Below are positions 20,883-31,900 of a DNA stretch of 64,000 nucleotides, piece by piece (the first letter of the stretch is position 1; each line of letters opens with the position of its first letter). This DNA comes from Bicyclus anynana (Eukaryota > Arthropoda > Insecta > Lepidoptera > Nymphalidae): NCBI RefSeq assembly GCF_947172395.1, contig NC_069087.1, positions 12,419,107-12,483,106 on the forward strand, given 5' to 3'. The notes under the pieces were generated by a model. The model was given only the letters and a program-made list of their open reading frames with translations. It made no database searches and was not told the origin of the DNA. Both the position numbers and the translations under genes were made by a program.

Positions 20883-21552
20883 ATCGTTAACGGGTACATT
20901 CGTTGTTATTTTTTAGCAGACTCAAAGGTGATTACAAAAATAAGAAAACTAATGTCGAACAAAGGTTATGATTCACAACATTTGTCAGGACAACTTAGTA
21001 ACAAATCAAACTGTAACTAAAATAACCCTAGAATGGCAGACATTCTCTGCCATTCTTGCCAACTTTGCAGTGACAACTGCCAACCTTGAGTGAAGTCACG
21101 TACTTGTGAACGATGTGTAGGGTTAAAGGTACCTTTGACTGTTAACAAACATTCACCTTTTCCACTCAAGTCACTCTCCCCGCCTAGCCCAAGTAACCCA
21201 TAAAGAATTACACAACAAGAGATGTGGATGGCTCGAACGCTACGAGCACACTGAAGCCAACACGAGATCGAGCGACGTCATATCCGTCACAGACTACTAT
21301 TTCCTACACTATTTATTAAAAACATGTAAGTTTAGAAGCTGCCAACACGGCGATAACATATTATAGCAGAGTAATTGCTTGGAATCATCAAAATATCGAA
21401 TGTACTTCTATAGTGCAGAATGTATGGTGGAAATCAAGGCTTTTGTTGTTGTGATGGCTAGAATTTCGTTGACACTTTATAAAAACTGAAATTGCGTCAT
21501 TCTGCGCTCCTGTAGGTACGTACGGTATGCAATTATAGATTTTATATATATT
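20883..21552. other. No feature recognised
   Basis: Around 21030-21080, CATTCTCTGCCATTCTTGCC precedes a short TGCCAAC repeat. Nothing else stands out. Confidence 0.35.
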
Positions 21553-21646
21553 TTCCTTTTTTTTTAGGGTTTCAAACGTACGTAGTACAAAAACGGAACC
21601 CTTTTTTTATTTTACAAGCTAGCCCTTGACTACAATCTCAAATATA
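21553..21646. mobile_element. AGGGTTCCG-type repeat fragment and SINE A tail piece
   Basis: TTTTAGGGTTTCAAACGTACGTAGTAC followed by AAAACGGAACCC matches the copy at 31638 and is common in Lepidoptera. It is followed by a 31-bp reverse piece of the SINE A tail (CAAGCTAGCCCTTGACTAC). Confidence 0.6.
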
Positions 21647-22707
21647 TTTTGCTTGCAAACAGTCCACAGCTGATCTGCACTTTTAAAATTGTTTGTAGGA
21701 ATTCCGTCAGTCAGACCTAAAAGTACTGAACTTTTGAACTGCTGCTATTTCTACTACTAATCCAACTAAAAAAGGTCAACTATTTTTATAGTTTAGGCCA
21801 ATTTAAATCGACTTTTAACATGTATATTGGAGTTAAGGAGTTGGCAAGTCTGTAAATGTCTTACAAAGTTCGTCTTCCTCATATTTCCATCAACTATATC
21901 GAAGAATTCCCAGAAATCTATTCCTAATTCGACGGAATAGGGGCACCGCTTCGTGTAGCCCCACTTTAGTAAACTGTAATGGGTGGCTTTACGCACTCGT
22001 TGACAGAGTTATCGTGTATACTTCCTATTCAAGATTTGGTTGAACAGGAATGGTTTGGATCTTTGGACCTATAGCTTGTGTGCGCGCGGGGTATCGCTAC
22101 CCCCCGCCCGGCCCGCGCGAACGATCGGGAGTGTTACGAACGAATTTGCCAAGATACAGTCCCATTCAGCTGTTGACTTGAACTGTCTCATTGGTTCACT
22201 GGTGAAGCTATGCGGCTTTGGATCATAAGGTCCTAAGTTTTAATCATAGGTTGGGCTATGAAATATTTAGTTTATCTTTTTTCAAGAAAATTCCCGAATT
22301 CGGGAAGTGGCTGATACAGCATTCCTGTATCTCGGAGAGTATGCTAAGTAATGGCACTAGGTCTACTCTAATGCAACCGACACGCGTAGGAGTAGGGTTT
22401 TGAGTTAAAGCTCTAAATCCCCGTGTGCACTTCACAGATACAAAAATGCACTGCCTACCCTAAGGACTAAATACAAACCTATGTTGGATCACAGAATACA
22501 TAGTTGGACCAAGAATTTTCCAATTTTTACTTATAGTGCATACCCTACTTTAAAACCTTATGCACGCCACTGAGCCAGGTTCTATAGTTGGTCATTAGAA
22601 ATATGATCATTATAAATGATGATTAATAAAACATTGTTCAATTATTATGTAGAATGTGTAAACACAATTACAGTCTCGTAAAAACGTTAAAAGGCTCAAC
22701 TTTAATC
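21647..22707. other. No gene seen; short GC-rich hairpin
   Basis: At 22082-22126 a GC-rich segment (GCGCGCGGGGTATCGCTACC) can fold into a hairpin. Small open frames at 21793-21996, 22040-22228 and 22218-22403 are not protein-like. Confidence 0.35.
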
Positions 22708-22880
22708 ATCATTATAAACCCATATTCGGCTCACTGCTGAGCTCGAGTCTCCTCTCAGAGTGAGAGGGGTTAGGCTAATAGTCCACCACGCTGGCCCAAT
22801 GCGGATTGACAGACTTCATACACACAGAGAATTAAGAAAATTCTCTGGTATGCAGGTTTCCTCACGATGATTTTCCTTTA
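22708..22880 (-). mobile_element. SINE family B, 5'-truncated
   Basis: Reverse copy from the ATCATCATTATAAACCC tail to CTCACGATGATTTTCCTTTA. It stops at the same internal point as the 14926-15116 copy. Confidence 0.85.
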
Positions 22881-23580
22881 ATGTTAAACTTTATTTTCTT
22901 ATGAAATAAGTTTACATACCTTCATATTTTTCGGATTCCATATAAATAATTGTATACATATCGTGTTGTATTGTGTAACTTTGTACAGTTTCAGTAAAAT
23001 ATTCTGGTAGTTCAGCAAAGTAGTGCACAAAGTTAAGACAAGACAAATGTATGTGCATTAAAAATTGCTTCAACGTAACTACTTGCGAACTAGGGAACAC
23101 GACTTTCACTGACCTACAACTTTGCACACACGGAACCGAGTTGGTCCCCTATCAAGTTAATAACATACTAACTTCAAAGATTGTACAATATACAGGGTGC
23201 TCGGGAGTATTTTTCATAACTCTAGGGATATATTCTTTAAGCAAAATTAATTAACAATGTCTAAGAAACATTGTTTTCTAAAATGAATATTTTCGGAGTA
23301 AAAAATATTTCTTTTGTAAATGAATTTTAAATTGTGTCGCATCCATATATTATGACCTAGCAAAACTTATTCATTGATAAATATCATGAAGTAGCTTACT
23401 AGTGAAGTGCGGAGTGCCAGTTGCGATATCTCGTCAATATCGATAAATACATGGACTGTCAGAATTATTTGATTACTTAGTATGAAAACAAAAAAAGGTT
23501 TTATTGTTAAAAAAAAAAAATAGTTATGCAGTTCATTTTCTATACGAAGACTTGTAAACACCTTGAATTTAAGGGAAATA
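22881..23580. other. No gene seen
   Basis: A TACAGGGTGCTCGGGAG motif at 23191 resembles DNA-transposon ends. The frames here are short. Confidence 0.35.
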
Positions 23581-23695
23581 CAGGTTGCAGGGAGCCGCTG
23601 GATGCTGGCGGCTCGAGATCGTTGTGCTTGGAGGTCCATGCAAGAGGCCTATGTCCACCAATGGACGTCTAGGGACTGATAAGGTAAGGTAAGGA
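23581..23695 (+). pseudogene. RTE-like LINE, last codons of ORF and tail
   Basis: The plus strand reads VAGSRWMLAARDRCAWRSM and then QEAYVHQWTSRD before a double stop (TGA TAA at 23677). This is the conserved C-terminus of RTE-like insect LINEs. A (GGTAA)n repeat follows as the 3' end. Everything upstream is truncated. Confidence 0.85.
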
Positions 23696-23778
23696 CTCCG
23701 CAACATCCTGTATAACAATACAAACAGATGAGCCGCGTGGAATACATCTGTAAAAGTGGAATATCCATAGTTTCGTTA

Positions 23779-24066
23779 GAGCCATGATAGCCCAGTGGAT
23801 ATGACGTCTGCCTTCGATTCGAAGGGCGTCAATTCAAATATGGTCCAGGGCATGCACCTCCAACCTTGCAATTAAGTATGTGCGTTTTAAGAAATTAAAT
23901 ATCACGTGTCTTAAACAGTGAACGAAAAACATCGTGTGGAATTTTCTTAATATTCTCTACGTTTCTGAAGACTGCCAATCCGCATATGGCCAGCATAACG
24001 ATTATTGGCCTAGCCCCTCTCATTTTGAGAGGAGATTCGTACTCAACAGTGAGCGGAAAATGGATA
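23779..24066 (+). mobile_element. SINE family B, near full length
   Basis: Forward copy: GAGCCATGATAGCCCAGTGG head, degenerate B box, GCATGCACCTCCAACC, TTAAATATCACGTGTC and CCCTCTCATTTTGAGAGG. The 3' repeat tail is lost. Confidence 0.87.
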
Positions 24067-25047
24067 GCTAACTATGTTTTGATATATATCTCAAGGGGTT
24101 AAGGCTTATCAATAAAACCTCCTTGGTAAATCAATACAAAGCCTTGACTTTTCTGATACTTCCAACAAATATCGACATATTACATCATTTGCGAAATACA
24201 CCTAAAACTTCCCCATGAATGATTCTATCTATTGGTGAAAACCACATGAAAATACATTCAGTGGTTATCCAGTTTATCGCGAACAGATCAACAACGCAGC
24301 TAATGACTTAGTTTTCTATGTGAATATATATAAGGTACCTAACCTAGTATGTTTTAGTCATTTAAAATAGGTACCTACATGAAAAAAACAAGGGTTTTAA
24401 ACCTACTCACTAATTTTGCGTAACATTTTTTATGCTGAGCTACACAGACACTTAACACGTTTTGGATTTTCGCAATCACGACCTATAAAAGAATATCAAA
24501 TAACTGAAAGTACCTATAAAGCAAATTCCCATCATTCTACAAGCATTTTTTCTTCTATGTGTTTAAAAAAATACTTCCGCTGCACACATCGAAAGACTTG
24601 AAATATTTATTCAGTCACGCGAAGGAATGCGCATGTGTGTGAGCCGGTGTGCCAGTGTGCAACATTGTTGATGTGGCGTATAGAGAATAGTGACCGATGG
24701 TGTTATGTAACCGACGCAGACTATATTCATAGAAGCTTGAAGTATATTTCCACTGCGGGTTTTGTTAGCAGTGTCTGCTGTTCATTGTTTAAGCAGCGAG
24801 TAATGGATACAGTGGATGTAAATATAATCGGATGGTAGTATTTTTAGCGGTAACGGAGGCGGCGGCGACTGGCCTGCGATCGATAGTCCGGTGTCTACTA
24901 TAACCAGTCGGTTGCTAGATGAACGTTTACACGTGTCTATTCTACTTCCGACTACTAATTCAGTAATATTGTTGAGTTTCGCAATAACTTAGTAGGTAGA
25001 AATCACGAACCAACTACTAGAACTAGTTTAAATTAAATTGTACTATC
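24067..25047. other. No gene seen
   Basis: Frames at 24416-24601 and 24635-24838 are short with no known motif. A GGCGGCGGCGACTGG patch at about 24858 is isolated. Confidence 0.35.
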
Positions 25048-25228
25048 CGACGCTCGTGATTTCACTTGCGTAATTTCCGCTTCCGGGAAAATTTGGGGAT
25101 AAAATGTAACCTATGACACTGACAAATAACGTAGATTTCTGATAAAACAAATTTCAAAATCGGTTAATTAGATTTAGAGATTACCCCCTACAACCTCACA
25201 AACTCTACCTGTTCTTAATAATTAGTAA
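25048..25228 (-). mobile_element. Helitron fragment
   Basis: Minus-oriented: GTGATTTCACTTGCGTAATT and TTCCGGGAAAATTTGGGGAT, TATGACACTGACAAATAACG, TTTAGAGATTACCCC and ACAAACTCTACC. Both exact termini are degraded. Confidence 0.6.
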
Positions 25229-25401
25229 GTAGGTACATATACATGAAGATGATTTAAGTAATAAACCATTAAGTTACGGAACTTAGACAAAGCATTAAAG
25301 CCGTGGTCTAAATAATCTTCAATTTTAAGTTCGTTGGGAAATTAAGAAAAAATAAGCCGACTTTTCCAGCGTCAGTTAAATAAGTATTTATTGCTTTTGT
25401 A

Positions 25402-25594
25402 TCTATACTAATATAATAAAGCTGAAGAGTTTGTTTGTTTGTTTTCTTTAACTCGCTAATCTCAAGAACTACTGGTCCGATTTGAAAAATTCTTTCAGTG
25501 TTAGATAGTACATTTATCGAGAAAGACTATATATTATCCCCGTTTTCCTACGGGAACGGGAACCACGCGGGTAAAAGCGCGCGGCGTCAGCTAG
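25402..25594 (+). mobile_element. Complete non-autonomous Helitron, 193 bp
   Basis: Starts TCTATACTAATATAATAAAG after A at 25401 and ends GGCGTCAGCTAG before T at 25595. CGCGGGTAAAAGCGCG near the 3' end forms a hairpin. It is equal in length to the minus-strand copy at 32837-33029. Confidence 0.85.
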
Positions 25595-25954
25595 TGATTT
25601 ATAAAGATCTGAAGGACTGTAAAGTCAAACGTCTGAAGGTAGCATAACAAATGGAAATTAACCATGAAAGCAATACTGGTTTAGCTTTCGCCTAAAAGTA
25701 TTAAAATGTACCACAAAAAGCACTTATATTTTGAATAGGCTATTAACAGTATTGAATGGTTCCCGATTTATAAGCCATAAGCCATAATCTACAATCACAT
25801 CACCTTGGCCGGATTTCACATCTGCCGCTACAATGGGCAAGTAGGTCGACACGACTCCGGCGCCCATTGTCAATGCGTTTGCGCAATAAGACCTATGAAC
25901 CCTGTAACCCGTAGATCTCCATGATGAAAACTTAAAGTAGGACAAGAAAGTATT
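25595..25954. other. No gene seen
   Basis: A minus frame (25724-26089, 121 codons) runs into the SINE A copy and is not protein-like. Confidence 0.35.
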
Positions 25955-26449
25955 GACGACCTCCGTGGCGCATTTGTGGCATAGACGGAGATCCTGGTTT
26001 CGATCTCCGGCTGGGCCGATAGAGGTTTTCTTAATTGGTCCAAGTCTGGCTTTTTTTTTACTTTCAGGAGAGGAAATCCTCATGGACACCCTAAAGGGTA
26101 GTGCCGGACTCTTACCGGCAAAAACCCCTCCCGCCTTTTAGCCTATAACACGGTAACACTTTTGCCTATATCTTATGTCGTTGTTGTTGTTTTTCTCCTC
26201 ATTTCCTCCTTCTCCTTTATAATGTCTTCAAGGAAGTAAGGTCTGGGTGGTGGGAGGCTTAGGCCGTAGGTAGTTACCACCCGGCAAAGACGTATCGCGA
26301 TTTAGCGTTCCGGTAGGATGTCGTGTATAGAAACCTCAATGGGTTTGGATTTTCATCCTACGCCTAACAAGTTAGCCCGCTTCCATTTTAGATTGCATCA
26401 TCACTTACCATCACGTGAAATTGCAGTCAAGGACTAACTTGTAAAAAAA
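25955..26449 (+). mobile_element. SINE family A split by a nested insertion
   Basis: The 5' part (25955-26050) has GACGACCTCCGTGGCGCA and the B box TTTCGATCTCC. The 3' part (about 26239-26449) resumes at GGTCTGGGTGGTGGGAGGC and runs to the tail and A run. The bases around the junctions (AAGTCTGG and AGGTCTGG) look like a target-site duplication. Confidence 0.85.
26051..26238 (-). mobile_element. Poly(A)-bearing retroelement fragment nested in SINE A
   Basis: Begins with nine Ts, the reverse of an A tail, then CCTCATGGACACCCTAAAGG and GCCGGACTCTTACCGGCAAA. Minus orientation, 188 bp, presumably a 5'-truncated LINE or a SINE of another family. No other copy was recognised here. Confidence 0.6.
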
Positions 26450-26581
26450 GTATGCCTCTATAGCTTCGCAGTAAACGGGCCAGATTCACACAGAAGTCAT
26501 GGATACGATCTCCGCCAGGTGGACTATTGTCGCACTCACTCCTGACACAGTCTTTGGGACCAAGAGGGGCAATATTGGTCA
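26450..26581. other. Unassigned sequence between repeats
   Basis: Contains GGGGCAATATTGGTCAC; a similar phrase (GCGGGAATATTGGTCAC) occurs at 30180, so this may be the edge of another repeat. Confidence 0.3.
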
Positions 26582-27128
26582 CTAGCGGATGCCCGCGACT
26601 TCGTCCGCGTGTAATTTAGTTTTTGACAAATCTCTCGGTAACCATGGATTTTCCCGGGATGATAGCCTATGTGTTAATCCAGAGTAAAATCTATTTCCAT
26701 TCAAAATTTCAGCCAAATAGGTTCAGAAGTTGCGGCGTTAAAGAAAACACACATCCTTATTTGACGGCCTCCGTGGCGTAGTGGTATGCGCGGTGGATTT
26801 ACAAAACGGAGGTCCTGGGTTCGATACCCGGCTAGGCAGACTGAGATTTTCTTAATTGGTCCAGGTCTGGTGGGAGGCTTCGGCCGTGGCTTGTTACCAC
26901 CCTATCGGCAAAGACGTACTGCTAAGCGATTTAGCGTTCCGGTACGATACCGTGTAGAAACCGAAAGGGGTGTGGATTTTCATCCTCCTCCTAACAAGTT
27001 AGCCCGCTTCTATCTAAGACTGCATCATCACTTACCATCAGGTGAGATTGTAGTCAAGGGCTAACTTGTAAAGAATAAAAAAAAAACAAACATCCATACA
27101 AATTTTCGCGTTTATAATATTAGTAAGA
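26582..27128 (-). mobile_element. Complete Helitron interrupted by a SINE
   Basis: Minus orientation. CTAG at 26582-26585, then hairpin GCCCGCGACTTCGTCCGCG. The 5' terminus is TTTATAATATTAGTAAGA with GA at 27127-27128, followed by T (A|TC on the minus strand). A full SINE A (26763-27086) lies inside, flanked by ACACACATCC and ACAAACATCC. Without the SINE the Helitron would be about 220 bp. Confidence 0.82.
26763..27086 (+). mobile_element. SINE family A, full length, nested in a Helitron
   Basis: Complete from GACGGCCTCCGTGGCGTAGT to GTAAAGAATA plus ten As. The B box is GGGTTCGATACCC. One of the best-preserved copies. A 92-codon frame across it is spurious. Confidence 0.93.
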
Positions 27129-28040
27129 TCTAGAAAATCAGCACGGTTCTTAAGGAAGAGAGTATGAAAATCAAAATTCGGTCACACATAGTTCGGTTTC
27201 ATTATTTTTGCTAGAAATATTGATACTTAAAAGATTGCTCATCAGCTGCATCTATAATTTTACAGTTAAAACATTGACCTCTCATCCTTAAAAGAGATTA
27301 TCTCCTTGAGATAGATGAGTTTAAACGATAGAAGAAACTTTGACAACAGTAGAGGTAGAGGACACGAATCGAATTATCCCTTTGGGTGTAATGCCCTAAA
27401 GGATATCTCGACCGTATCTAATTAATGGACATCGACATTTCGACGTACAAAAAGTCCGTACATTTCTTATATGTTTGAGCAATCCAGTATGTGGAATGTG
27501 AAGTGAACGCACACTTTAAGGTTATTTTTAACGGCGACAGGTTTCGTGCTTGACTACCCTGTTTCCTGATTCATTTTTTTAATTCGTGACGAGTTTTTGA
27601 AAAAAATATTTAAAATGAAATTCATTTATTTGAAGTAGACTTGTAGGATTAGCTTTTTCACAGGGATTCTTTAGAAACAGAATCTGATACATATTCTACC
27701 TATTGAAAAAAGCCACTACGAAGTTTTTTTTTAATAAAAGTTACAATAATTCACTCGTACAATTCATGTCAACCTGTCTCGTGCAGAAGACAACGGAGCC
27801 GATTGCTTTCCTTTTTTTTCTATCATTTGTAATATTAAATTACCAAATCGTCACTGTATTTAAAAAAAATATTTTAAAAATTTACATCTGTCAATTTGTT
27901 CCCGCTTGACTTGTTACGACTAGACCAATTTTTACGGGACTTTTACTGGCTGATATTTATTTCAATAATATCTATACATTACATTTTCAACATTTCTCAA
28001 TGTAACTTACCGGTGTGACATAAACTCTATTGAGTTTTTC
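27129..28040. other. No gene seen
   Basis: A 68-codon plus frame at 27703-27909 is AT-driven and hydrophobic. At 28080-28108, the reverse of ACTTCCAAAAAGAAGGAGG recalls the end of the element at 52631. Confidence 0.35.
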
Positions 28041-28157
28041 CGCACACCGACACACATCAGTAAACGACACGTAAAATGTAGAACCTCCTTCTTTTTGGAA
28101 GTCGGATAATCATCATAATGGCTGAATTAGATGTAGTAGTAGTAGTAGTAGTATACT

Positions 28158-28520
28158 ATGTGACGTCGCGCGGTTTCACCCGCGTGGTTCCCGTTCCCGT
28201 AGGTACAGGGATACTATATATAGCCTATATATAGCCTTCCTCGATAAATGTGATATCTAACACTGAAAGAATTTTTCAAATCGGACCAGTAGTTGCTGAC
28301 ATTAGCGCGTTCAATCATACAAACAAACTCTTCAGCTTTGTATATCTATACTAATCTATACTAATATTTAATATTATAAAGAGGTAAAGTTTGTAAGTTT
28401 GTCACATTTTTTAAATGGGGTAATCTTCGGAACTACTGGTCCGATTTCAAAAATTCTTTCACCAGTAGAATGCTACATTATCGGGGAGTGCTATAGGCTA
28501 TATTTTATATTAGTATGATA
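28158..28520. mobile_element. Two Helitron fragments in opposite orientation
   Basis: A minus-oriented near-complete copy (28158-28356: GGTTTCACCCGCGTGGTTCC to TATCTATACTAATC) meets a plus-oriented 5' half (28355-28520: TCTATACTAATATTTAATAT to TTATCGGGG). The first lacks its CTAG end. A (TAG)n run precedes it at about 28134. Confidence 0.7.
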
Positions 28521-28920
28521 TATATTCGCCGAGTTAACACAGTTTTTGTCATACAGGTCGGACCGAAAATCCTCTTAAGCAGACTTATTCGCATGCGCTG
28601 CCTTAACCATTGTGTAAAATTGAAATTAATGTATGGAGACTTTATGTATCTTTAAAAGTTCTACAAAAAAGTCCGCGACACCATATATTTATCTTCTATA
28701 TATTAGCAGATATAGTACCTTTTGTGTATTAAAAATTATTAATTTTATATACTTAGGTTTGCGTCATTATTTATGCTACTTAACTTAAATCCTTATCAAA
28801 ATAAATTATTTAATAATCACAAGGATATTATGGAGATAAGATTTGCCCTTTATAGTATGTTAATTAGTTAAATAGTTTCGGAGATAATACAAAATTTCTA
28901 AAAGACGCAGAAATTTCGCT
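28521..28920. other. No feature recognised
   Basis: AT-rich, no frame or repeat. Confidence 0.4.
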
Positions 28921-29067
28921 ACATGACGCCCCGCGCTTTCAATTACGTAGTTCCCGTTCCCGTGTGAATATGGGGATCAAACATAGCCTATGACACTCGC
29001 AAATAACGTAGCTTACTACTGGTAAAAGAATTTTCTAAATCGGTCCACTAGATCCAGAGATTACCCC
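28921..29067 (-). mobile_element. Helitron fragment
   Basis: Minus-oriented 3' portion: CATGACGCCCCGCGCTTTC, GTAGTTCCCGTTCCCGTG and CAGAGATTACCCC. The 5' end is replaced by other sequence. Confidence 0.65.
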
Positions 29068-29139
29068 ACTTTAGTTTCTTGGCAAATAGTCCTTTGGTCA
29101 TCGCACCACGCTCAAAGGGCAGGACCGTTTTTGCTAAAG

Positions 29140-29445
29140 GTAGGGGAAGGGTAGGGGTAAGGTAGGGAAGGTGTAGGGTACGAGTAGGTTAGGGTAGGGT
29201 AGGTGTAGTGTAGGGGTAGGGTAGAGGTAGGGGTACGATAGGGAAGGGTAGGATAGAGGTAGGGTAGGGAAGGGGTAGGGTACGAGTAGGGTAGAGTACG
29301 GGTAGGGGTAGGGTAAGCTAGGGTAGAGGTAAGGCAGGGGTAGGGTAGGGTTAGGGTTAGCGGTAGGGTAAGGGAAAAGTAGGGGCACAGTAGGGTTGGG
29401 TAGGTTTAGGTAGGGAGTAGGGTAAGGTAGGGGTAGGGAAGATGT
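29140..29445. repeat. TAGGG/TAGGGG minisatellite
   Basis: About 300 bp of irregular TAGGG, TAGGGG, TAGAGG and GTACGAG repeats. The same motif forms the short internal microsatellite of the Helitron at 6154-6385, so this may be an expanded Helitron interior. The Pro/Tyr-rich minus frame over it is a repeat translation, not a gene. Confidence 0.9.
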
Positions 29446-29483
29446 GTACATAAGTAAAAGCGAAAGCGAAAGCATGACCGCTA

Positions 29484-29702
29484 TCACACTAATATTTTAA
29501 AGACGAAAGTTTGTGTGTGTGTGTATGTTTGTTCCTCCTTTACGCTGCGGCTGCTAAAGCGATTTGGATGAAATTTGGAATGCAAATAGATTTTATTCTG
29601 GATTAACACATAGGCTACTTTTCATCCCGGAAAAATCCATGGTTTCCGAGGGATTTCCAAAAAAACTAATTTTACGCGGACGAAGTCGCGGGCGTCCGCT
29701 AG
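29484..29702 (+). mobile_element. Complete non-autonomous Helitron, 219 bp
   Basis: Starts TCACACTAATATTTTAAAGA after A and ends GGGCGTCCGCTAG before T. The 3' hairpin is CGCGGACGAAGTCGCGGGCG. It belongs to the same subfamily as the interrupted copy at 26582-27128. Confidence 0.87.
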
Positions 29703-30253
29703 TTAGTATATAAGTATACATTATACGATGATATTATCCCCGTATTCCCACGGAAACGGGAACTACGTGGAGTTCTCGAGTGAATTAGTGTACCGCAATA
29801 GCAATGACAAAAATATCTTCAAAAAGCGTAATTGTGCGAAGCTACTATAAGAAGAATCTTTACATAATTAAAGAGCGTAGATTGTGGCTTGTCACAGCAG
29901 TTTGGCCTCGTTCGGTTTAATTAAAAATATTGAGCAGGCAGTGTCGTTTGAACAAGCTCGAGAGTTTGGGCGTGACAGCGTCTGTCTGTGATGGATCATC
30001 ACTCGTTACTGAATAAAAACTGAGACTCAGAGGAATTAATATAGTCACTATAGACACAGAGTATGGTTTGTATAAAATTAACGACTATAACAAGTCGTTG
30101 TATAATTAAAGCTTTGATTTCTATTCCAATAATATCATAACCATCCCTAACACAGTATTTCCCGACTAATTGGAGAGAAGCGGGAATATTGGTCACTTAC
30201 AGCGTTACGACCGGTCGTATCCTTAGCTGCTTTTGTGACTGACTATCGCGTTC
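29703..30253. other. No gene seen
   Basis: At 29731-29775 a short minus Helitron-like phrase (CCCCGTATTCCCACGG, GGGAACTACGTGG) remains. Nothing else was recognised. Confidence 0.35.
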
Positions 30254-30305
30254 CAGCCCCAGTAACCAAGTGGCAAGTCGATTCTCTTTCTACCATCGCT
30301 AACGC
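30254..30305. mobile_element. Foldback MITE (CAGCCCC family), one end only
   Basis: CAGCCCCAGTAACCAAGTGG, CAAGTCGATTCTCTTTCTAC and CATCGCTAACGC match one arm of the family. The rest is replaced by a SINE B fragment. Confidence 0.7.
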
Positions 30306-30410
30306 AGATTTTCTTAATACTCTGCGTGTGTGAAGTCTGCCAATCCGCATTTTGACTCCGTGGAGCCCAGCAGTCAGGAGAGCCAAATATGGATTGATAA
30401 TGATTATTCT
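30306..30410 (+). mobile_element. SINE family B fragment
   Basis: ATTTTCTTAATACTCTGCG, GAAGTCTGCCAATCCGCATT and the end ATATGGATTGATAATGATT. The middle (TCTCATTCTGAGAGG) is deleted. Confidence 0.7.
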
Positions 30411-30916
30411 GAAACTTGTAAGTTGATAGCAAGGGTTGTATAGACTCATGGTATAATTTATCCACCTTTGATGATTCATTTAAAGGAGTCAACAATGCTT
30501 GGTATCTAATTGACAACCTTTAAGTCATTTAATTTAGTAGCATGGCAAACTTTTTAAGTTAAACTGCATAGAAAATGAATCCATTATTACATTGCGTATG
30601 TTGACCTTCAGTTGGTGTAGAGTTCATTGCCCTTAATGATAAGAGACCGCTGATTCAGGATGAGGAAAATTTTTGGCGCTTATTATAGGTCCTGGTTACC
30701 ATAACCTTAAACTTGACAAACATATATTAATGACGCATACATTATTAATTATGTAGGTCTATGTTTAAATATGTTTCGTAATTGTTAATTCGTTTGTGGA
30801 CTATTTTTACTACAAAGCTTCGTATTAAAATACTGAACGACTAACAACTCAAAAAATTAGACAAACAACTCCATACCATACCTACTCTATGAGTACGACT
30901 ATGATTTTAAAAATTC
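30411..30916. other. No feature recognised
   Basis: Minus frames at 30223-30516 cross repeat boundaries and are not genes. Confidence 0.4.
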
Positions 30917-31151
30917 CACCTGATGCAATCTAAGATGGATGCGGACTAATTTGTTAGGTGTAGGATGATAATCCACACCCCTTTCTGTTTCTACCCCACC
31001 GTACCGGAACGCTACGTCACTCACGGCATAAGTCACGGCAGAAGCCAGACCTGGACCAATTAAGGATACCTCAGTCGGCCCAGCCGGGGATCGAACCCAC
31101 GACCTGAGTCTTGTATATCCACCGCGCATACCACTGCGCTACGAAGGCCGT
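30917..31151 (-). mobile_element. SINE family A, 3'-truncated tail
   Basis: On the minus strand: ACGGCCTTCGTAGCGCAGTG head, GTGGGTTCGATCCCCGGC B box, GGTGTGGATTATCATCC, ending at TGCATCAGGTGG. The ACAAGTTAGC... tail is partly lost and one inner segment is deleted. Confidence 0.87.
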
Positions 31152-31637
31152 AAAATGCCGCATCTACGAAGCAACAAAAATTGTTCAAAGTTCAATTTGT
31201 CGCTGTAACAAAATCCATCAAAATTTATTAAACGGAAGGAAAATTAGGACATCGTTATTTAAAATATTAGTATGTAAATAATTAAATCTGCATTTAAATA
31301 TACTAAAGGAAAATTACCTAATTTAAGATATTATTGTGTAAATAATGAAATATACATTTTTTACTTCTACCAAACTCAATATCTACAGAACTAAAATTCT
31401 GGCAATTTTAGATGCCACAAGAAATTAAATTCCTCTAGAACCAACTATGAAACTCGTTTCATGCCCGTCTATGCGTGTAATGCAGTTAGATATATCTATC
31501 TAGGGCATCTGAAGATATGCTCTAGTTGTATTGGCCCACGCCCTTTCCATTGTCTGTAAAAATCTATTTAAGTTGATTATAAACAATAAGATGTAGGTTA
31601 TAATTTAAACGTATTAAACCAATTTTATTAATAATAC
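31152..31637. other. No feature recognised
   Basis: AT-rich, no frame. Confidence 0.4.
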
Positions 31638-31900
31638 TTTTTAGGGTTCCGAACGTACGTAGTACAAAAACGTAACCCTTATAATCCGCCTCGCGCACAT
31701 TTTAAGGTCTGTCTGTTTTTTCCGAATGCTCTTGACCTATCCAGTTGGAATTTGGTACACATATACATTTTAGTTACCCAAATACAGGGATGTATCGTAA
31801 TTAGGTATAATTTGAATATGGCTACTGTCACATGGCTACAGGGCCCAGGAATGTAGAGCCAAAACGCTTCGTACGAGTCCAAGGTACTTATATAACTTAC
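31638..31900. mobile_element. AGGGTTCCG-type repeat
   Basis: Starts TTTTTAGGGTTCCGAACGTA followed by AAAAACGTAACCC, then TGACCTATCCAGTTGGAATTT and TAGTTACCCAAATACAGGG. A widespread repeat type in Lepidoptera, class uncertain. The right end is not defined. Confidence 0.6.

Noticed and set aside
29140..29445. Interstitial telomeric repeat
   Set aside because: The insect telomere unit is TTAGG; the motif here is irregular TAGGG/TAGGGG and fits a Helitron microsatellite better.
29134..29487. A 117-codon Pro/Tyr/Leu-rich minus frame
   Set aside because: It is a translation of the TAGGG-type minisatellite; each residue pattern follows the DNA repeat.
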